Positions 16,673 through 25,600 of a DNA stretch of 64,000 nt are shown here, one piece after another. The translations under genes and the position numbers were made by a program. The stretch covers positions 62,001 through 126,000 of the forward strand of contig CAWJNE010000024.1 in NCBI GenBank assembly GCA_963844175.1. Direction: 5' to 3'. The notes beneath the pieces are model-generated. The model was given only the letters and a program-made list of their open reading frames with translations, did not search any database and had not been told where the DNA came from. Positions within the stretch are counted from its first letter, which is position 1; each line of letters opens with the position of its first letter. Source of the stretch: JALZMG01 sp963844175 (GTDB lineage: Bacteria > Actinomycetota > Acidimicrobiia > Acidimicrobiales > Ilumatobacteraceae).

Positions 16673-18565
16673 TCAGGCCGACTCCAACAGCACGACGGCG
16701 AGCGGCGGGAGCGTCAGCGGCACCGACCACTCGAACCCGTGCCACGGCTGGGCCTCGGCGGTGACCTGGCCGAGGTTGCCCGTCCCGCTGCCCCCGTAGA
16801 GCTCGGCGTCGGAGTTGACCAGCTCGGTCCAGTCGCCCGCTTGCGGCACGCCGACCCGGTACCCGTAGTGCACCGTCGGCGTGGCGTTGACGACCACGAG
16901 GACCGGCGGCGCCTCGCCGGTCGGATCGCAGCGCAGCCAGGCGAAGACGCTGTGGGTGACGTCGTCGCCCACGATCCACTGGAACCCATCGGGGTGGCAA
17001 TCGCCACGCGCCAGGGCCGGCCGGTCCCGGTACACCTCGTCGAGCGCCTGCAGCCACAGGCGCACCCCGGCGTGGCGACCGTGGTCGTGCAGCGACCAGT
17101 CGAGGGCGCCCTCGTGGGCCCACTCCTGCGACGTCGCCAGCTCGCCGCCCATGAACAGCAGCTTCTTGCCCGGCTGCCCCCACATCAGGCCGTACAGCAG
17201 CCGCAGGTTGGCGAACCGCTGCCACTCGTCGCCCGGCATCTTGCCGAGCAGCGACCCCTTCCCGTGCACCACCTCGTCGTGCGACAGCGGCAGCACGAAC
17301 CGTTCGGTGTTGGCGTACATGCTGCGGAACGTGATCTCGTCGTGGTGGAACTGGCGGTGGACCGGCTCGCGGCGCAGGTACTGCAACGTGTCGTGCATCC
17401 AGCCCATGTCCCACTTGTACGAGAACCCGAGACCGCCGGCGGCCGTCGATCCGGTGACCATCGGCCAGGCGGTGGACTCCTCGGCGATCGTGATCACGTC
17501 CGGGTGCTCGGCGGCGACGGCGTCGTTGAGCTGGCGCAGGAAGTCGATCGCCTCCAGGTTCTCCCGTCCACCGTGGCGGTTGGGGATCCACTCGCCCTCG
17601 TTTCGCGAGTAGTCGAGGTACAGCATCGACGCGACGGCATCGACGCGCAGACCGTCGACGTGGTACCTGTCGAGCCAGTGCAGCGCGCTGGAGATCAGGA
17701 ACGACCGCACCTCCCGCCGCCCGTAGTTGAAGATCGCCGACGTCCAGTCCGGGTGGTAGCCCTGGCGCGGGTCGGCGTGTTCGTAGAGGTACGTGCCGTC
17801 GAAGCGGGCCAGCCCGTGCGGGTCCATCGGGAAGTGCGAGGGCACCCAGTCGAGGATCACCCCGATGCCGCGCTGGTGCAGGCGGTCGATCAGCTCCATC
17901 AGCTGGCTCGGCGTTCCGTAGCGCGCCGTCGGCGCGAAGTACCCGGTCGACTGGTAGCCCCACGATCCGTAGAACGGGTGCTCCATGACCGGAAGCAGCT
18001 CCACATGGGTGAAGCCGTGGGCCAGCACGTGCTCGGCCAGCGGATCGGCGAGCTCGTCGTAGCGGGCGAACCGCCGTCCGGGCGTGAGGTGCCGACCCCA
18101 CGACCCGAGGTGCACCTCGTAGATCGAGATCGGCGCATCCGGGGCGCCGGTCGCACCGCGTCCCGCCATCCACGCCGCGTCGCCCCACGCGTGATCGAGG
18201 TCGGCGATCATCGACGCCGTCGACGGCGGCTCGCTGCCGGCCGCCGCCAACGGGTCGGACTTCTCGATCCGCTCGCCGCCGGGGCTGGTGACGGCGTAGC
18301 GGTAGAACTGGCCTGGCACCGCGCCGTCGACACGCGCCGACCACAGCCCGGAACCACCCAGGTTCTCCATCGCCCGACCGCTCCAACCGTCGAAGTCGCC
18401 GAGCACCTCGACAGCGGCGGCGTTCGGCGCCCACACCGCGAACCAGGTGCCGGCACCGTCGGGATGGGCGCCGAGGCAGCGGTGGAGGTGGCGGTGGGTG
18501 CCCTCGTTGAACAGGTGCAGGTCCAGCTCGCCGAGTGGATTGGGGATGGTGTCGTGGGCAGTCAT
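16673..18565 (-). CDS. glgB: 1,4-alpha-glucan branching enzyme
   Basis: Forms alpha-1,6 branches in glycogen. The 630 residues have a CBM48 domain (about 20-110, FAVWAPNAAAVEVLGDF) and a GH13 barrel. Conserved regions are VILDWVPSHF, GLRVDAVASMLY (nucleophile Asp), ITIAEESTAWP (acid/base Glu) and LPLSHDEVVHGKG. A C-terminal beta domain follows. It lacks the extra N1 domain of the ~730-aa E. coli enzyme. The ATG at 18565 overlaps the malQ stop by 4 nt, making glgB the last gene of glgX-malQ-glgB. Confidence 0.97.
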   Translation of the reverse strand: MTAHDTIPNPLGELDLHLFNEGTHRHLHRCLGAHPDGAGTWFAVWAPNAAAVEVLGDFDGWSGRAMENLGGSGLWSARVDGAVPGQFYRYAVTSPGGERIEKSDPLAAAGSEPPSTASMIADLDHAWGDAAWMAGRGATGAPDAPISIYEVHLGSWGRHLTPGRRFARYDELADPLAEHVLAHGFTHVELLPVMEHPFYGSWGYQSTGYFAPTARYGTPSQLMELIDRLHQRGIGVILDWVPSHFPMDPHGLARFDGTYLYEHADPRQGYHPDWTSAIFNYGRREVRSFLISSALHWLDRYHVDGLRVDAVASMLYLDYSRNEGEWIPNRHGGRENLEAIDFLRQLNDAVAAEHPDVITIAEESTAWPMVTGSTAAGGLGFSYKWDMGWMHDTLQYLRREPVHRQFHHDEITFRSMYANTERFVLPLSHDEVVHGKGSLLGKMPGDEWQRFANLRLLYGLMWGQPGKKLLFMGGELATSQEWAHEGALDWSLHDHGRHAGVRLWLQALDEVYRDRPALARGDCHPDGFQWIVGDDVTHSVFAWLRCDPTGEAPPVLVVVNATPTVHYGYRVGVPQAGDWTELVNSDAELYGGSGTGNLGQVTAEAQPWHGFEWSVPLTLPPLAVVLLESA

Positions 18566-20334
18566 GGTCGCGGTGTCCTCCGGCCGAGCAGCTGCGCCCG
18601 GCGGCGGACGTCGGCGCACAGCATGTCCGAGATCGGCGCCGCCAATCGTCGCCGCCATGTGGTGGGCAGGATCCGTCCCGGCACGTTGTGCGGTTCGAGG
18701 CCTCCGAGCAGGTCGTCGAGGTCGGCCAACACGACGCACGCCGCGCTGGCGGACAGCCGCTCGAGCAGCGCATCGAACAGCGCCGGGATCCCGGAGGGGA
18801 CCTCGCGACCGAGTGCCGCACCGAGCAGCCGCCGGTAGCGCTCGACCGACGCGGGCTCGAGGGCGGCCATGGCGGCGGCGAACGCCGGCATGTCGTGGGT
18901 TCGTGCGCCGGCGAAGGCGCGGGCCGGGATCGGCTCGAGGTGGTCCTGGTCGAGGTGGAACTGCTCCTCGTAGAGGCCGAGGGCATCCCAGTCGGCCAGC
19001 GCCTCGAGGATCTCCGGAGGTACCGTGCCGAGGTCCTCGCCGACGATGGTGGTGTTCGTCGCCGCGGCCTCGGCGGCGATGACGGCGAGCAGTTCGTCAC
19101 GGGGGTAGCGCACGTACGTGCCGTCCTGCGGCCCGGCGCCGGCTGGCACCCACCAGAGCCGCTGCACGCCCATCACATGGTCGATGCGCAGGACGGAGGC
19201 GTGCTCGCCGGCGCGGGCCACGAGTCGCCGCCACAGGACGTGCCCGCTGCGTCGGCCGGCACCCGGCAGCGGCGGCGGGAACCCCCAGTCCTGGCCGCCG
19301 TCGAAGAGTGCGTCGGGAGGCGCCCCGACCGTCATCCCGCTGGCGAAGAGCTCCGGATGGGCCCACGTCTCGTAGCCGGCCGGATGGCCGCCGATCGGCA
19401 GGTCGAGGGCGAGGTCGGCGCGCCCCGGTCCCTCGATCGCGGCGAGCTGCCGGGTGGCGAGGTATTGGGCGAGGACGTGGCTGCGCTGCACGAGCTCCGC
19501 AGGGTGGGCGGCATCGACGGTGTCCGGCCGGGCCGTCCGGAAGCGGGCGTAGTCGGCCACGTCCGGGTGGGTCCTGACGTGCTCGTCCAGGGCCGCTCCC
19601 GTCGCCCGGTCGACGTCGGCGGCGGCGGCCAGCAGCTGCCGCCGGCGGCGCCGACCCAGCGTCGGCCAGTCGACCAGCCGGTCCAGTGGTGGGCGGTCGG
19701 CGGTCGGCAACGACGCATCGTCGAGGTACACCTCGTTCCAGTGCAGCCGGCTCATGGGCGAGTACGGGCTGGGGTCGAACGGGTCGTCGAGGAACGCGGC
19801 GTACAGCGGCAGCGTCGAGAGCACGTCGAGGCCGAGCTCGGGCAGTCGCGCGGCGAGGTCGGCCAGATGGGCGAACGACGGCAGCGGGTCGGCGTGCGTC
19901 CACAGCGCGTAGGCCGGCACGAACAAGCCGGCCCGCCCGTCGAGGTCGATGTCGTGGGGCATGGTCGGCGGCGCGACGACCAGGGTCGCCGTGGCGTCGC
20001 CGATCCGCAGGTCGTGGCAGCCGAAGGGGAGGTCCGACACCACGTCGACCCGCCCGCCGTGGGCGGGCAGGCGCACCGTCGTGCCGTCGGCCAGGGTCAG
20101 GTCGGCGAAGGTGGCCCCGCCAACGGGCAGCTCGCAGCCGGCCGACGCCGGTCCGCCGATCACGATGACCGGCGGGACCGGCGCAGCGGTGCGGTCGAGG
20201 TCGTCCTCGAGCACGTCGACCACGTGGCGAAGGGTCCGCTCGGGTGTGTCGTGGTGCTGGCCGTCGACGTCCCAATAGCCCGTCTCGACGCCGAGCTCGG
20301 TGGCTCGCCGGCGGAGGTCGGCGAGGTCCCTCAC
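18562..20334 (-). CDS. malQ: 4-alpha-glucanotransferase
   Basis: Transfers maltodextrin segments between glucans (GH77). The 590 residues include the catalytic regions ASVLRIDHVMG (nucleophile Asp), TTIVGEDLGTVP (acid/base Glu) and ARTHDMPAFA (stabilising Asp), in the usual order. About 140 N-terminal residues precede the barrel, as in the longer MalQ forms. The GTG start is at 20334. It is read after glgX, with a 61-bp gap made of a family-C repeat, and overlaps glgB by 4 nt. It works with GlgX and GlgB in glycogen turnover. Confidence 0.95.
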   Translation of the reverse strand: MRDLADLRRRATELGVETGYWDVDGQHHDTPERTLRHVVDVLEDDLDRTAAPVPPVIVIGGPASAGCELPVGGATFADLTLADGTTVRLPAHGGRVDVVSDLPFGCHDLRIGDATATLVVAPPTMPHDIDLDGRAGLFVPAYALWTHADPLPSFAHLADLAARLPELGLDVLSTLPLYAAFLDDPFDPSPYSPMSRLHWNEVYLDDASLPTADRPPLDRLVDWPTLGRRRRRQLLAAAADVDRATGAALDEHVRTHPDVADYARFRTARPDTVDAAHPAELVQRSHVLAQYLATRQLAAIEGPGRADLALDLPIGGHPAGYETWAHPELFASGMTVGAPPDALFDGGQDWGFPPPLPGAGRRSGHVLWRRLVARAGEHASVLRIDHVMGVQRLWWVPAGAGPQDGTYVRYPRDELLAVIAAEAAATNTTIVGEDLGTVPPEILEALADWDALGLYEEQFHLDQDHLEPIPARAFAGARTHDMPAFAAAMAALEPASVERYRRLLGAALGREVPSGIPALFDALLERLSASAACVVLADLDDLLGGLEPHNVPGRILPTTWRRRLAAPISDMLCADVRRRAQLLGRRTPRP

Positions 20335-20339
20335 CGTGC

Positions 20340-20402
20340 TGCCTGTTCGCTCGCTCGCTCGGCCTGACGCGTGGTCCCTTGGCCCGGACGCTCGCTCACG
20401 CG
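20340..20402. repeat. Repeat family C copy between glgX and malQ
   Basis: In the minus orientation it begins at the glgX stop (GCGTGAGCGAGCGTCCGGGC) and ends GAGCGAGCGAGCGAACAGGC just before the malQ GTG. The same opening and closing blocks bound the 65-bp units at 50515-50644. The TGA of glgX is part of the repeat. Confidence 0.75.
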
Positions 20403-22576
20403 GAACGCGGCGCCCGCAGCACGAGCATCGATCGCTCGATCAGGGCGACCACGTCCTCGGCGGCCACTTCGATGCCGTGGTCGTGCGACGGCTCGGTGTC
20501 CAGCTCGACGACCCAGCTCCGGGCGAACGGCTTGCCGGGCATGGTCCAGGCGATGGGCGCGTCGCTGGCGTTGAACATCACGTAGAAGTCGTCGTCGAGG
20601 ACCTTGCCGCCGAAGGCGTCCGGCGTCGGGATGGCGGCGCCGTTGAAGAACACCCCGACGGCGCGGGCGTAGCCGTTGTCCCAGTCGTCGTCCGTCATCA
20701 CCTGGCCATCCGGACGGAACCACGCCAGGTCGTCGATGTCGCGGATCCGGCGACCCTGGAACCAGCGTCGTCGCTTGAACACGGCGTGGTCGCGACGAAG
20801 CGTGGTCAGCGCCCTGGACCACTCGAGCAGGTCGTCGTCGACGTGCTCCCAGTCGAACCACGAGATCTCGTTGTCCTGGCAGTACGCGTTGTTGTTGCCC
20901 CGCTGGGTGCGGCCGAGCTCGTCACCGCCGAGGAGCATCGGCACACCCTGGGACAGCATCAGCGTCGTCAGCAGGTTGCGCTGCTGGCGGGCCCGCAGGG
21001 CGCGGATCGCCGGGTCGTCGGTCGGGCCCTCGACCCCGCAGTTCCACGATCGGTTGTGCGACTCGCCGTCGCGGTTGTCCTCGCCGTTGGCCTCGTTGTG
21101 CTTCTCGTTGTACGCGACGAGGTCGGCGAGCGGGAAGCCGTCGTGGGCGGTGACGAAGTTGACCGAGGCGGTGGGGCGGCGGGTGTCGGCCTGGTACAGG
21201 TCGGAGCTGCCGGTGAAGCGCGAGGCGAACTCGGCCAGGGTGGCCGGCTCGCCGCGCCAGAAGTCGCGGATGGTGTCGCGGTAGCGGCCGTTCCACTCCG
21301 ACCACAGGGGCGGGAAGTTGCCGACCTGGTAGCCGCCCTCGCCAACGTCCCACGGCTCGGCGATCAGCTTGACCTGGGAGACGACCGGGTCCTGCTGGAC
21401 GAGGTCGAAGAACGCCGACAGCCGGTCGACGGCGTAGAGCTCGCGGGCGAGGGTGGAGGCGAGGTCGAAGCGGAAGCCGTCCACGTGCATGTCGAGGACC
21501 CAGTACCGCAGGCTGTCCATGATCAGCTGCAGCACGTGTGGGTGGCGCATGTTGAGGCTGTTGCCGGTGCCCGTGAAGTCCAGGTAGTAGCGCTGCTCGT
21601 CGTCCATCAGCCGGTAGTAGGCGTGGTTGTCGATGCCCTTCATCGACAGCATCGGCCCCATGTGGTTGCCCTCGGCGGTGTGGTTGTACACGACGTCGAG
21701 GATGACCTCGATGCCCGCTGCGTGGAGCGCCTTGACCATCGTCTTGAACTCCTGCACCTGGCTGGGCACGGGCCCCCGGGCGTGGATCGACGAGTAGCCG
21801 TTGTGGGGAGCGAGGAAGGCGATGGAGTTGTAGCCCCAGTAGTTGCGCAGGCCGCGCTCGACGAGGTGGTGGTCGTGGACGAACTGGTGGACGGGCATCA
21901 GCTCGATGGCGGTGATCCCGAGCGCGGCGAGGTGCTCGACGATCACCGGGTGGGCGATGGCGGCGTAGGTCCCGCGAATGTCGTCCGGGACGGCGGGGTG
22001 GTGGATCGTGAGGCCGCGGACGTGGGTCTCGTAGATCACGGTCTCGTGGATCTGGTGGTTGGGCGGGCGGTCGTTGCCCCAGTCGAAGAACGGATCGCTG
22101 ACGACGGCGCGAGGGACGTGCGGGGCGCTGTCGTCGACGTTCGGCTCGTCGGGGTCGTCGAACTGGTACGGGAAGCAGGACGGGTCCCACGTGATCTCGC
22201 CGTCGATGGTCTTGGCGTAGGGGTCGAGGAGCAGCTTGGACGGGTTGCACCACAGGCCCTCGGACGGCTTCCAGGGGCCGTGGACCCGGTAGCCGTAGCG
22301 CTGGCCAGGACGGACGTCGGGGAGGTAGGTGTGCCAGCAGTGGCCGTCGACCTCGGTCAGCGGGATGCGCACCTCGGCCAGCGCCTGGCGCGGCTCGACG
22401 ACGGCGGGGACGTCCTCGAGCAGGCAGAGCTCGACGCCCTCGGCGGCGCTGGTGAACAGCGAGAAGTTCGTGCCCGACCCGTCGTACACGGCGCCCAGCG
22501 GGTACGGGCGGCCGACCCATTGGCGGATGGGCGGCGGCTCGGGGGTCCGGGGCGCGGCCCGTCGGCGAGGAGGCAT
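20396..22576 (-). CDS. glgX: Glycogen debranching enzyme GlgX
   Basis: Hydrolyses alpha-1,6 links of limit dextrin. The 726 residues carry an N-terminal CBM48/isoamylase domain (PYPLGAVYDGSGTNFSLFTS) and the GH13 barrel with VILDVVYNHTAEG, DGFRFDLASTLAR, VKLIAEPWDVG and NFVTAHDGF. The length matches GlgX/TreX. The ATG at 22576 follows a GAGGAGG-rich leader and is preferred to longer frames, which run into the divergent CoA-transferase gene. It is the first gene of glgX-malQ-glgB. Confidence 0.97.
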   Translation of the reverse strand: MPPRRRAAPRTPEPPPIRQWVGRPYPLGAVYDGSGTNFSLFTSAAEGVELCLLEDVPAVVEPRQALAEVRIPLTEVDGHCWHTYLPDVRPGQRYGYRVHGPWKPSEGLWCNPSKLLLDPYAKTIDGEITWDPSCFPYQFDDPDEPNVDDSAPHVPRAVVSDPFFDWGNDRPPNHQIHETVIYETHVRGLTIHHPAVPDDIRGTYAAIAHPVIVEHLAALGITAIELMPVHQFVHDHHLVERGLRNYWGYNSIAFLAPHNGYSSIHARGPVPSQVQEFKTMVKALHAAGIEVILDVVYNHTAEGNHMGPMLSMKGIDNHAYYRLMDDEQRYYLDFTGTGNSLNMRHPHVLQLIMDSLRYWVLDMHVDGFRFDLASTLARELYAVDRLSAFFDLVQQDPVVSQVKLIAEPWDVGEGGYQVGNFPPLWSEWNGRYRDTIRDFWRGEPATLAEFASRFTGSSDLYQADTRRPTASVNFVTAHDGFPLADLVAYNEKHNEANGEDNRDGESHNRSWNCGVEGPTDDPAIRALRARQQRNLLTTLMLSQGVPMLLGGDELGRTQRGNNNAYCQDNEISWFDWEHVDDDLLEWSRALTTLRRDHAVFKRRRWFQGRRIRDIDDLAWFRPDGQVMTDDDWDNGYARAVGVFFNGAAIPTPDAFGGKVLDDDFYVMFNASDAPIAWTMPGKPFARSWVVELDTEPSHDHGIEVAAEDVVALIERSMLVLRAPRSA

Positions 22577-22637
22577 CCGCGCATTCTGGCTGCGGATGGG
22601 CGGTGGTGCTCCGCCGCCGGGTTCGCTCGCCGTCCTC

Positions 22638-22675
22638 GTCAGGTTGGTGGCCGGGCGTCCGACCAGAAACCTGAC
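22638..22675. promoter_or_regulatory. Dyad between divergent glgX and CoA-transferase genes
   Basis: GTCAGGTT (22638-22645) is mirrored by AACCTGAC (22668-22675), with inner TGG/CCA also paired, giving 11 of 13 matched positions across a 12-bp centre. It lies 41 bp upstream of the CoA-transferase ATG and 62 bp upstream of the glgX ATG. It could be an operator or an RNA hairpin in the 5' leader; the sequence alone cannot decide. Confidence 0.4.
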
Positions 22676-22715
22676 CATGACGGGACCCGGCGCGCCATCG
22701 GCCATTGTTGGGACG

Positions 22716-23885
22716 ATGACGACCGGGATGATGGACGGGGTGCGGGTCGTCGAGTTGGCGGCGTGGGTGGCCGGACCGGCGGCGGCAGGGGTGTTGGCCG
22801 ACTGGGGCGCCGACGTGATCAAGGTCGAGCCGGCGTCGGGCGACCCGCAGCGCAGCATCTTCGGTGCCGTCGGCGCGCGCGACCAGGCGTCGGTCCCGCC
22901 GTTCGAGCTCGACAACCGGGGCAAGCGCAGCGTCGTGCTCGACCTGCGGTCCGACGAGGGTCGGGAAGCGATGGAGCGCCTCCTCGAGCGAGCCGACGTC
23001 TTCGTGACCAACACGAGGGTCGCTGCGCTGGCCCGCCTCGGCCTCGACCCGACGGCGGTCCGCCAGCGCCACCCGGAGCTGATCTACGGGATCATCACCG
23101 GCTACGGGCTCGACGGTCCGGACGCCGATCGGCCCGGCTACGACGTCGGCGCGTTCTGGGCCCGCTCGACCCTGGCGTCGTCGGTCGTCCCGAAGGGTGT
23201 CCTGCCGCCGCCGATCCGCGGCGGGTTCGGCGACCACGTCACCGGCATGACGCTGGCCGGCGGCATCAGCGCGGCGCTCTTCGACCGCCAGCGCACGGGG
23301 CGCGGCCACCTCGTATCGACCAGCCTCCTGCGCTCCGGCCTGTACTGCGCCGGGTGGGACCTCGGCATCCTGCTGCGGTTCGGGCGGCTGCAGAGCACTC
23401 GACTGCGCCACGAGTCGCTGACGCCGCTGATCAACTGCTACGCCGCCGCCGATGGCAACGGCTTCTGGCTGCTCGGCCTGGAGTCGGACCGCCACTGGCC
23501 CGGCCTCGTGGCCGCCCTGGACCGTCCGCACCTCGCCGACGACGAGCGCTTCGCCGTGGCCGCCGATCGGCTGACCAATGCCGCCGCCCTGATCGCCGAG
23601 CTGGACGTCGCCTTCGCCGCCGAGCCCATGCCGCACTGGGCGGAGCGCTTCGACGCCCACGACGTCTGGTGGGCGCCCATCAACAACCCGCGCACCGTGC
23701 TCGACGACCCGCAGGTCGAGGCGTCCGGCGCCTTCGTCGAGATGCCGGTGCCCGACGGTGCCGAGCCCTACCGGGCGGTGGCCAGCCCGATCGACGTCGA
23801 TGACCACGTCCACCGCCCGGGCCCCGTCCCCACGTTGGGCGAGCACACCGCCGAGGTCCTCTCAGAGCTCGACCTCGACGTTTGA
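22716..23885 (+). CDS. Family III CoA-transferase (CaiB/BaiF)
   Basis: 389 residues. The family III pattern is clear: GVRVVELAAWVAGPAAAGVLA, ADVIKVEP, NRGKRSVVLDLRS. The catalytic Asp sits in DRPGYDVGAFWARS, and GHLVSTSLLRS follows. These enzymes move CoA between acyl-CoA and a free acid; similarity alone does not tell the substrate. The ATG at 22716 places the conserved VRVVEL stretch at residue 9. The gene converges with the acyl-CoA synthetase over a strong hairpin, and both fit fatty- or organic-acid catabolism. Confidence 0.92.
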   Translation: MTTGMMDGVRVVELAAWVAGPAAAGVLADWGADVIKVEPASGDPQRSIFGAVGARDQASVPPFELDNRGKRSVVLDLRSDEGREAMERLLERADVFVTNTRVAALARLGLDPTAVRQRHPELIYGIITGYGLDGPDADRPGYDVGAFWARSTLASSVVPKGVLPPPIRGGFGDHVTGMTLAGGISAALFDRQRTGRGHLVSTSLLRSGLYCAGWDLGILLRFGRLQSTRLRHESLTPLINCYAAADGNGFWLLGLESDRHWPGLVAALDRPHLADDERFAVAADRLTNAAALIAELDVAFAAEPMPHWAERFDAHDVWWAPINNPRTVLDDPQVEASGAFVEMPVPDGAEPYRAVASPIDVDDHVHRPGPVPTLGEHTAEVLSELDLDV

Positions 23886-23923
23886 GTCCGGATATTGGTC
23901 GCACTGGCGACCAATATCCGGAC
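23886..23923. terminator. Perfect 17-bp-stem bidirectional terminator-like hairpin
   Basis: GTCCGGATATTGGTCGC (23886-23902), loop ACTG, then the exact complement GCGACCAATATCCGGAC (23907-23923). It starts one base after the CoA-transferase stop and ends 12 bp before the stop of the convergent acyl-CoA synthetase. No T-run follows on either strand. Confidence 0.85.
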
Positions 23924-23935
23924 GTAAACGCTGCG

Positions 23936-25573
23936 CTACGCGGTCTCGACGGCGCGCAGGCCGAGCTCCTCGACGGACTGCTCGCGCATCTTGTACTTCT
24001 GGACCTTGCCCGTGACGGTCATCGGGAACTCGTCGACCAGCTTGACGTAGCGCGGCACCTTGAAGTGGGCGATGCGGCCGCGGCAGAACTCGCGCAGCCC
24101 GTCGGGCTCGACCGCCGCTCCCGGGCGCAGCTTGACCCACGCCATCAGCTCCTCGCCGTAGCGGTCGTCCGGCACGCCGATCACCTGGACGTCCTCGACG
24201 TCGGGGTGGGTGTACAGGAACTCCTCGACCTCCCGCGGGTACACGTTCTCCCCGCCGCGGATGACCAGGTCCTTGATCCGTCCGACGATGTTCACGTAGC
24301 CGTCGTCGGCCATCACGGCCAGGTCGCCGGTGTGCATCCAGCCGTCGGCGTCGATGGCCTCGGCCGTTCGCTCGTCGTCGTCCCAGTAGCCCCGCATCAC
24401 CGAGTAGCCGCGAGTGCAGAACTCACCGGTCTCGCCCCGCGCCAGCGTCCCGCCGCTCGACGGGTCGGCGACGCGGATCTCGACGTGCGGGTGGACCCGC
24501 CCGACGGTGGCCGTCCGGTGGTGCAGCGAGTCGTCGGGAAGGGTCTGCGTCGACACCGGAGACGTCTCGGTCATCCCGTAGCAGATCGTCACCTCGTCCA
24601 TGTGCATGCGGTCGACGCACGCCTTCATCACCTCCACCGGGCAGGGTGACCCGGCCATGACCCCGGTCCGCAGCGACGAGAGGTCGAACTGCTCGAAGTC
24701 CGGGTGGCCGAGCTCGGCGATGAACATCGTCGGCACGCCGTACAGGGCCGTGCACCGCTCGGCCTGCACGGTCTCCAGCACGTGACCCGCGTCGAACGCA
24801 TCAGCCGGGATGACCATCGTCGCCCCGTGCGTGGTGCAGCCGAGGTTCCCCATGACCATTCCGAAGCAGTGGTAGAAGGGCACCGGGATGCACAGCCGGT
24901 CGCCGGGCCGGAACCCCTGGCGGCGGGCCACGAAGTAGCCGTTGTTGAGGAGGTTCCGGTGGGTCAGGGTGGCACCCTTCGGGAACCCGGTCGTCCCCGA
25001 CGTGTACTGGATGTTGATCGGGTCGTCGTGGCGCAACCCGGCCCGTCGTCGTGCCAGCTGGTCCTCAGTGGCCCTGCCGGCACCGGCGACCAGCTCGTCC
25101 CAGTCGTCCTCCCAGAAGAACACGGCCCGCTCCAACGTCGGCACCTCGGGTCGCACCACCTCGACCATGTCGACATAGTCCGACGTCTTGAACGACGGGG
25201 CGGCGAACACGATCCGGCACGCCGACTGCTGCAGCGCGAAGGCCAGCTCGTGCGTGCGGTACGCGGGGTTGAGGTTGACGAGCACCAGGCCGATCTCCGC
25301 CGTGGCGTACTGCAGCAGGGTCCACTCGGCGTAGTTCGGGCTCCACAGCCCGACCCGGTCGCCGGGCTCGAGGTCCAGCCCGAGCAACCCCCTGGCCAGT
25401 CGTTCGACGCGCTCGGCCAGCTCCCGATACGTCCAGCGGATCCCCTGGTGCCGGGCGACGAGCGCCTCGACGTCACCGTGCTCGGCGACGGTGCGGGCCA
25501 GGTTGGCCCCGATCGTCTCCTCGAGCAGGGGGACGTCGGTCGGCCCGACGTCCTGCGCCAGCAGCGTGTCCAT
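23936..25573 (-). CDS. Acyl-CoA synthetase (AMP-binding, FadD-like)
   Basis: Activates a carboxylic acid to its CoA thioester through an acyl-AMP. The 545 residues contain the P-loop QYTSGTTGFPKGA, YGMTETSPVS, GWMHTGDLAVMADDGY and RIKDLVIRGGENVYPREVEE. The catalytic Lys is in VTGKVQKYKM near the C-terminus. Length and the GGENVYP motif fit medium/long-chain fatty-acid ligases. ATG 25573 is used; six extra upstream residues are possible. Convergent with the CoA-transferase gene. Confidence 0.93.
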   Translation of the reverse strand: MDTLLAQDVGPTDVPLLEETIGANLARTVAEHGDVEALVARHQGIRWTYRELAERVERLARGLLGLDLEPGDRVGLWSPNYAEWTLLQYATAEIGLVLVNLNPAYRTHELAFALQQSACRIVFAAPSFKTSDYVDMVEVVRPEVPTLERAVFFWEDDWDELVAGAGRATEDQLARRRAGLRHDDPINIQYTSGTTGFPKGATLTHRNLLNNGYFVARRQGFRPGDRLCIPVPFYHCFGMVMGNLGCTTHGATMVIPADAFDAGHVLETVQAERCTALYGVPTMFIAELGHPDFEQFDLSSLRTGVMAGSPCPVEVMKACVDRMHMDEVTICYGMTETSPVSTQTLPDDSLHHRTATVGRVHPHVEIRVADPSSGGTLARGETGEFCTRGYSVMRGYWDDDERTAEAIDADGWMHTGDLAVMADDGYVNIVGRIKDLVIRGGENVYPREVEEFLYTHPDVEDVQVIGVPDDRYGEELMAWVKLRPGAAVEPDGLREFCRGRIAHFKVPRYVKLVDEFPMTVTGKVQKYKMREQSVEELGLRAVETA

Positions 25574-25600
25574 GGCGCGCCATGCTCGCACGTCCTCCTG

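Noticed and set aside
20300..23803. 1167-codon plus-strand open frame
   Set aside because: Antisense to glgX and overlapping the CoA-transferase gene in another frame; no domain, low-complexity Arg/Val/Gly text.
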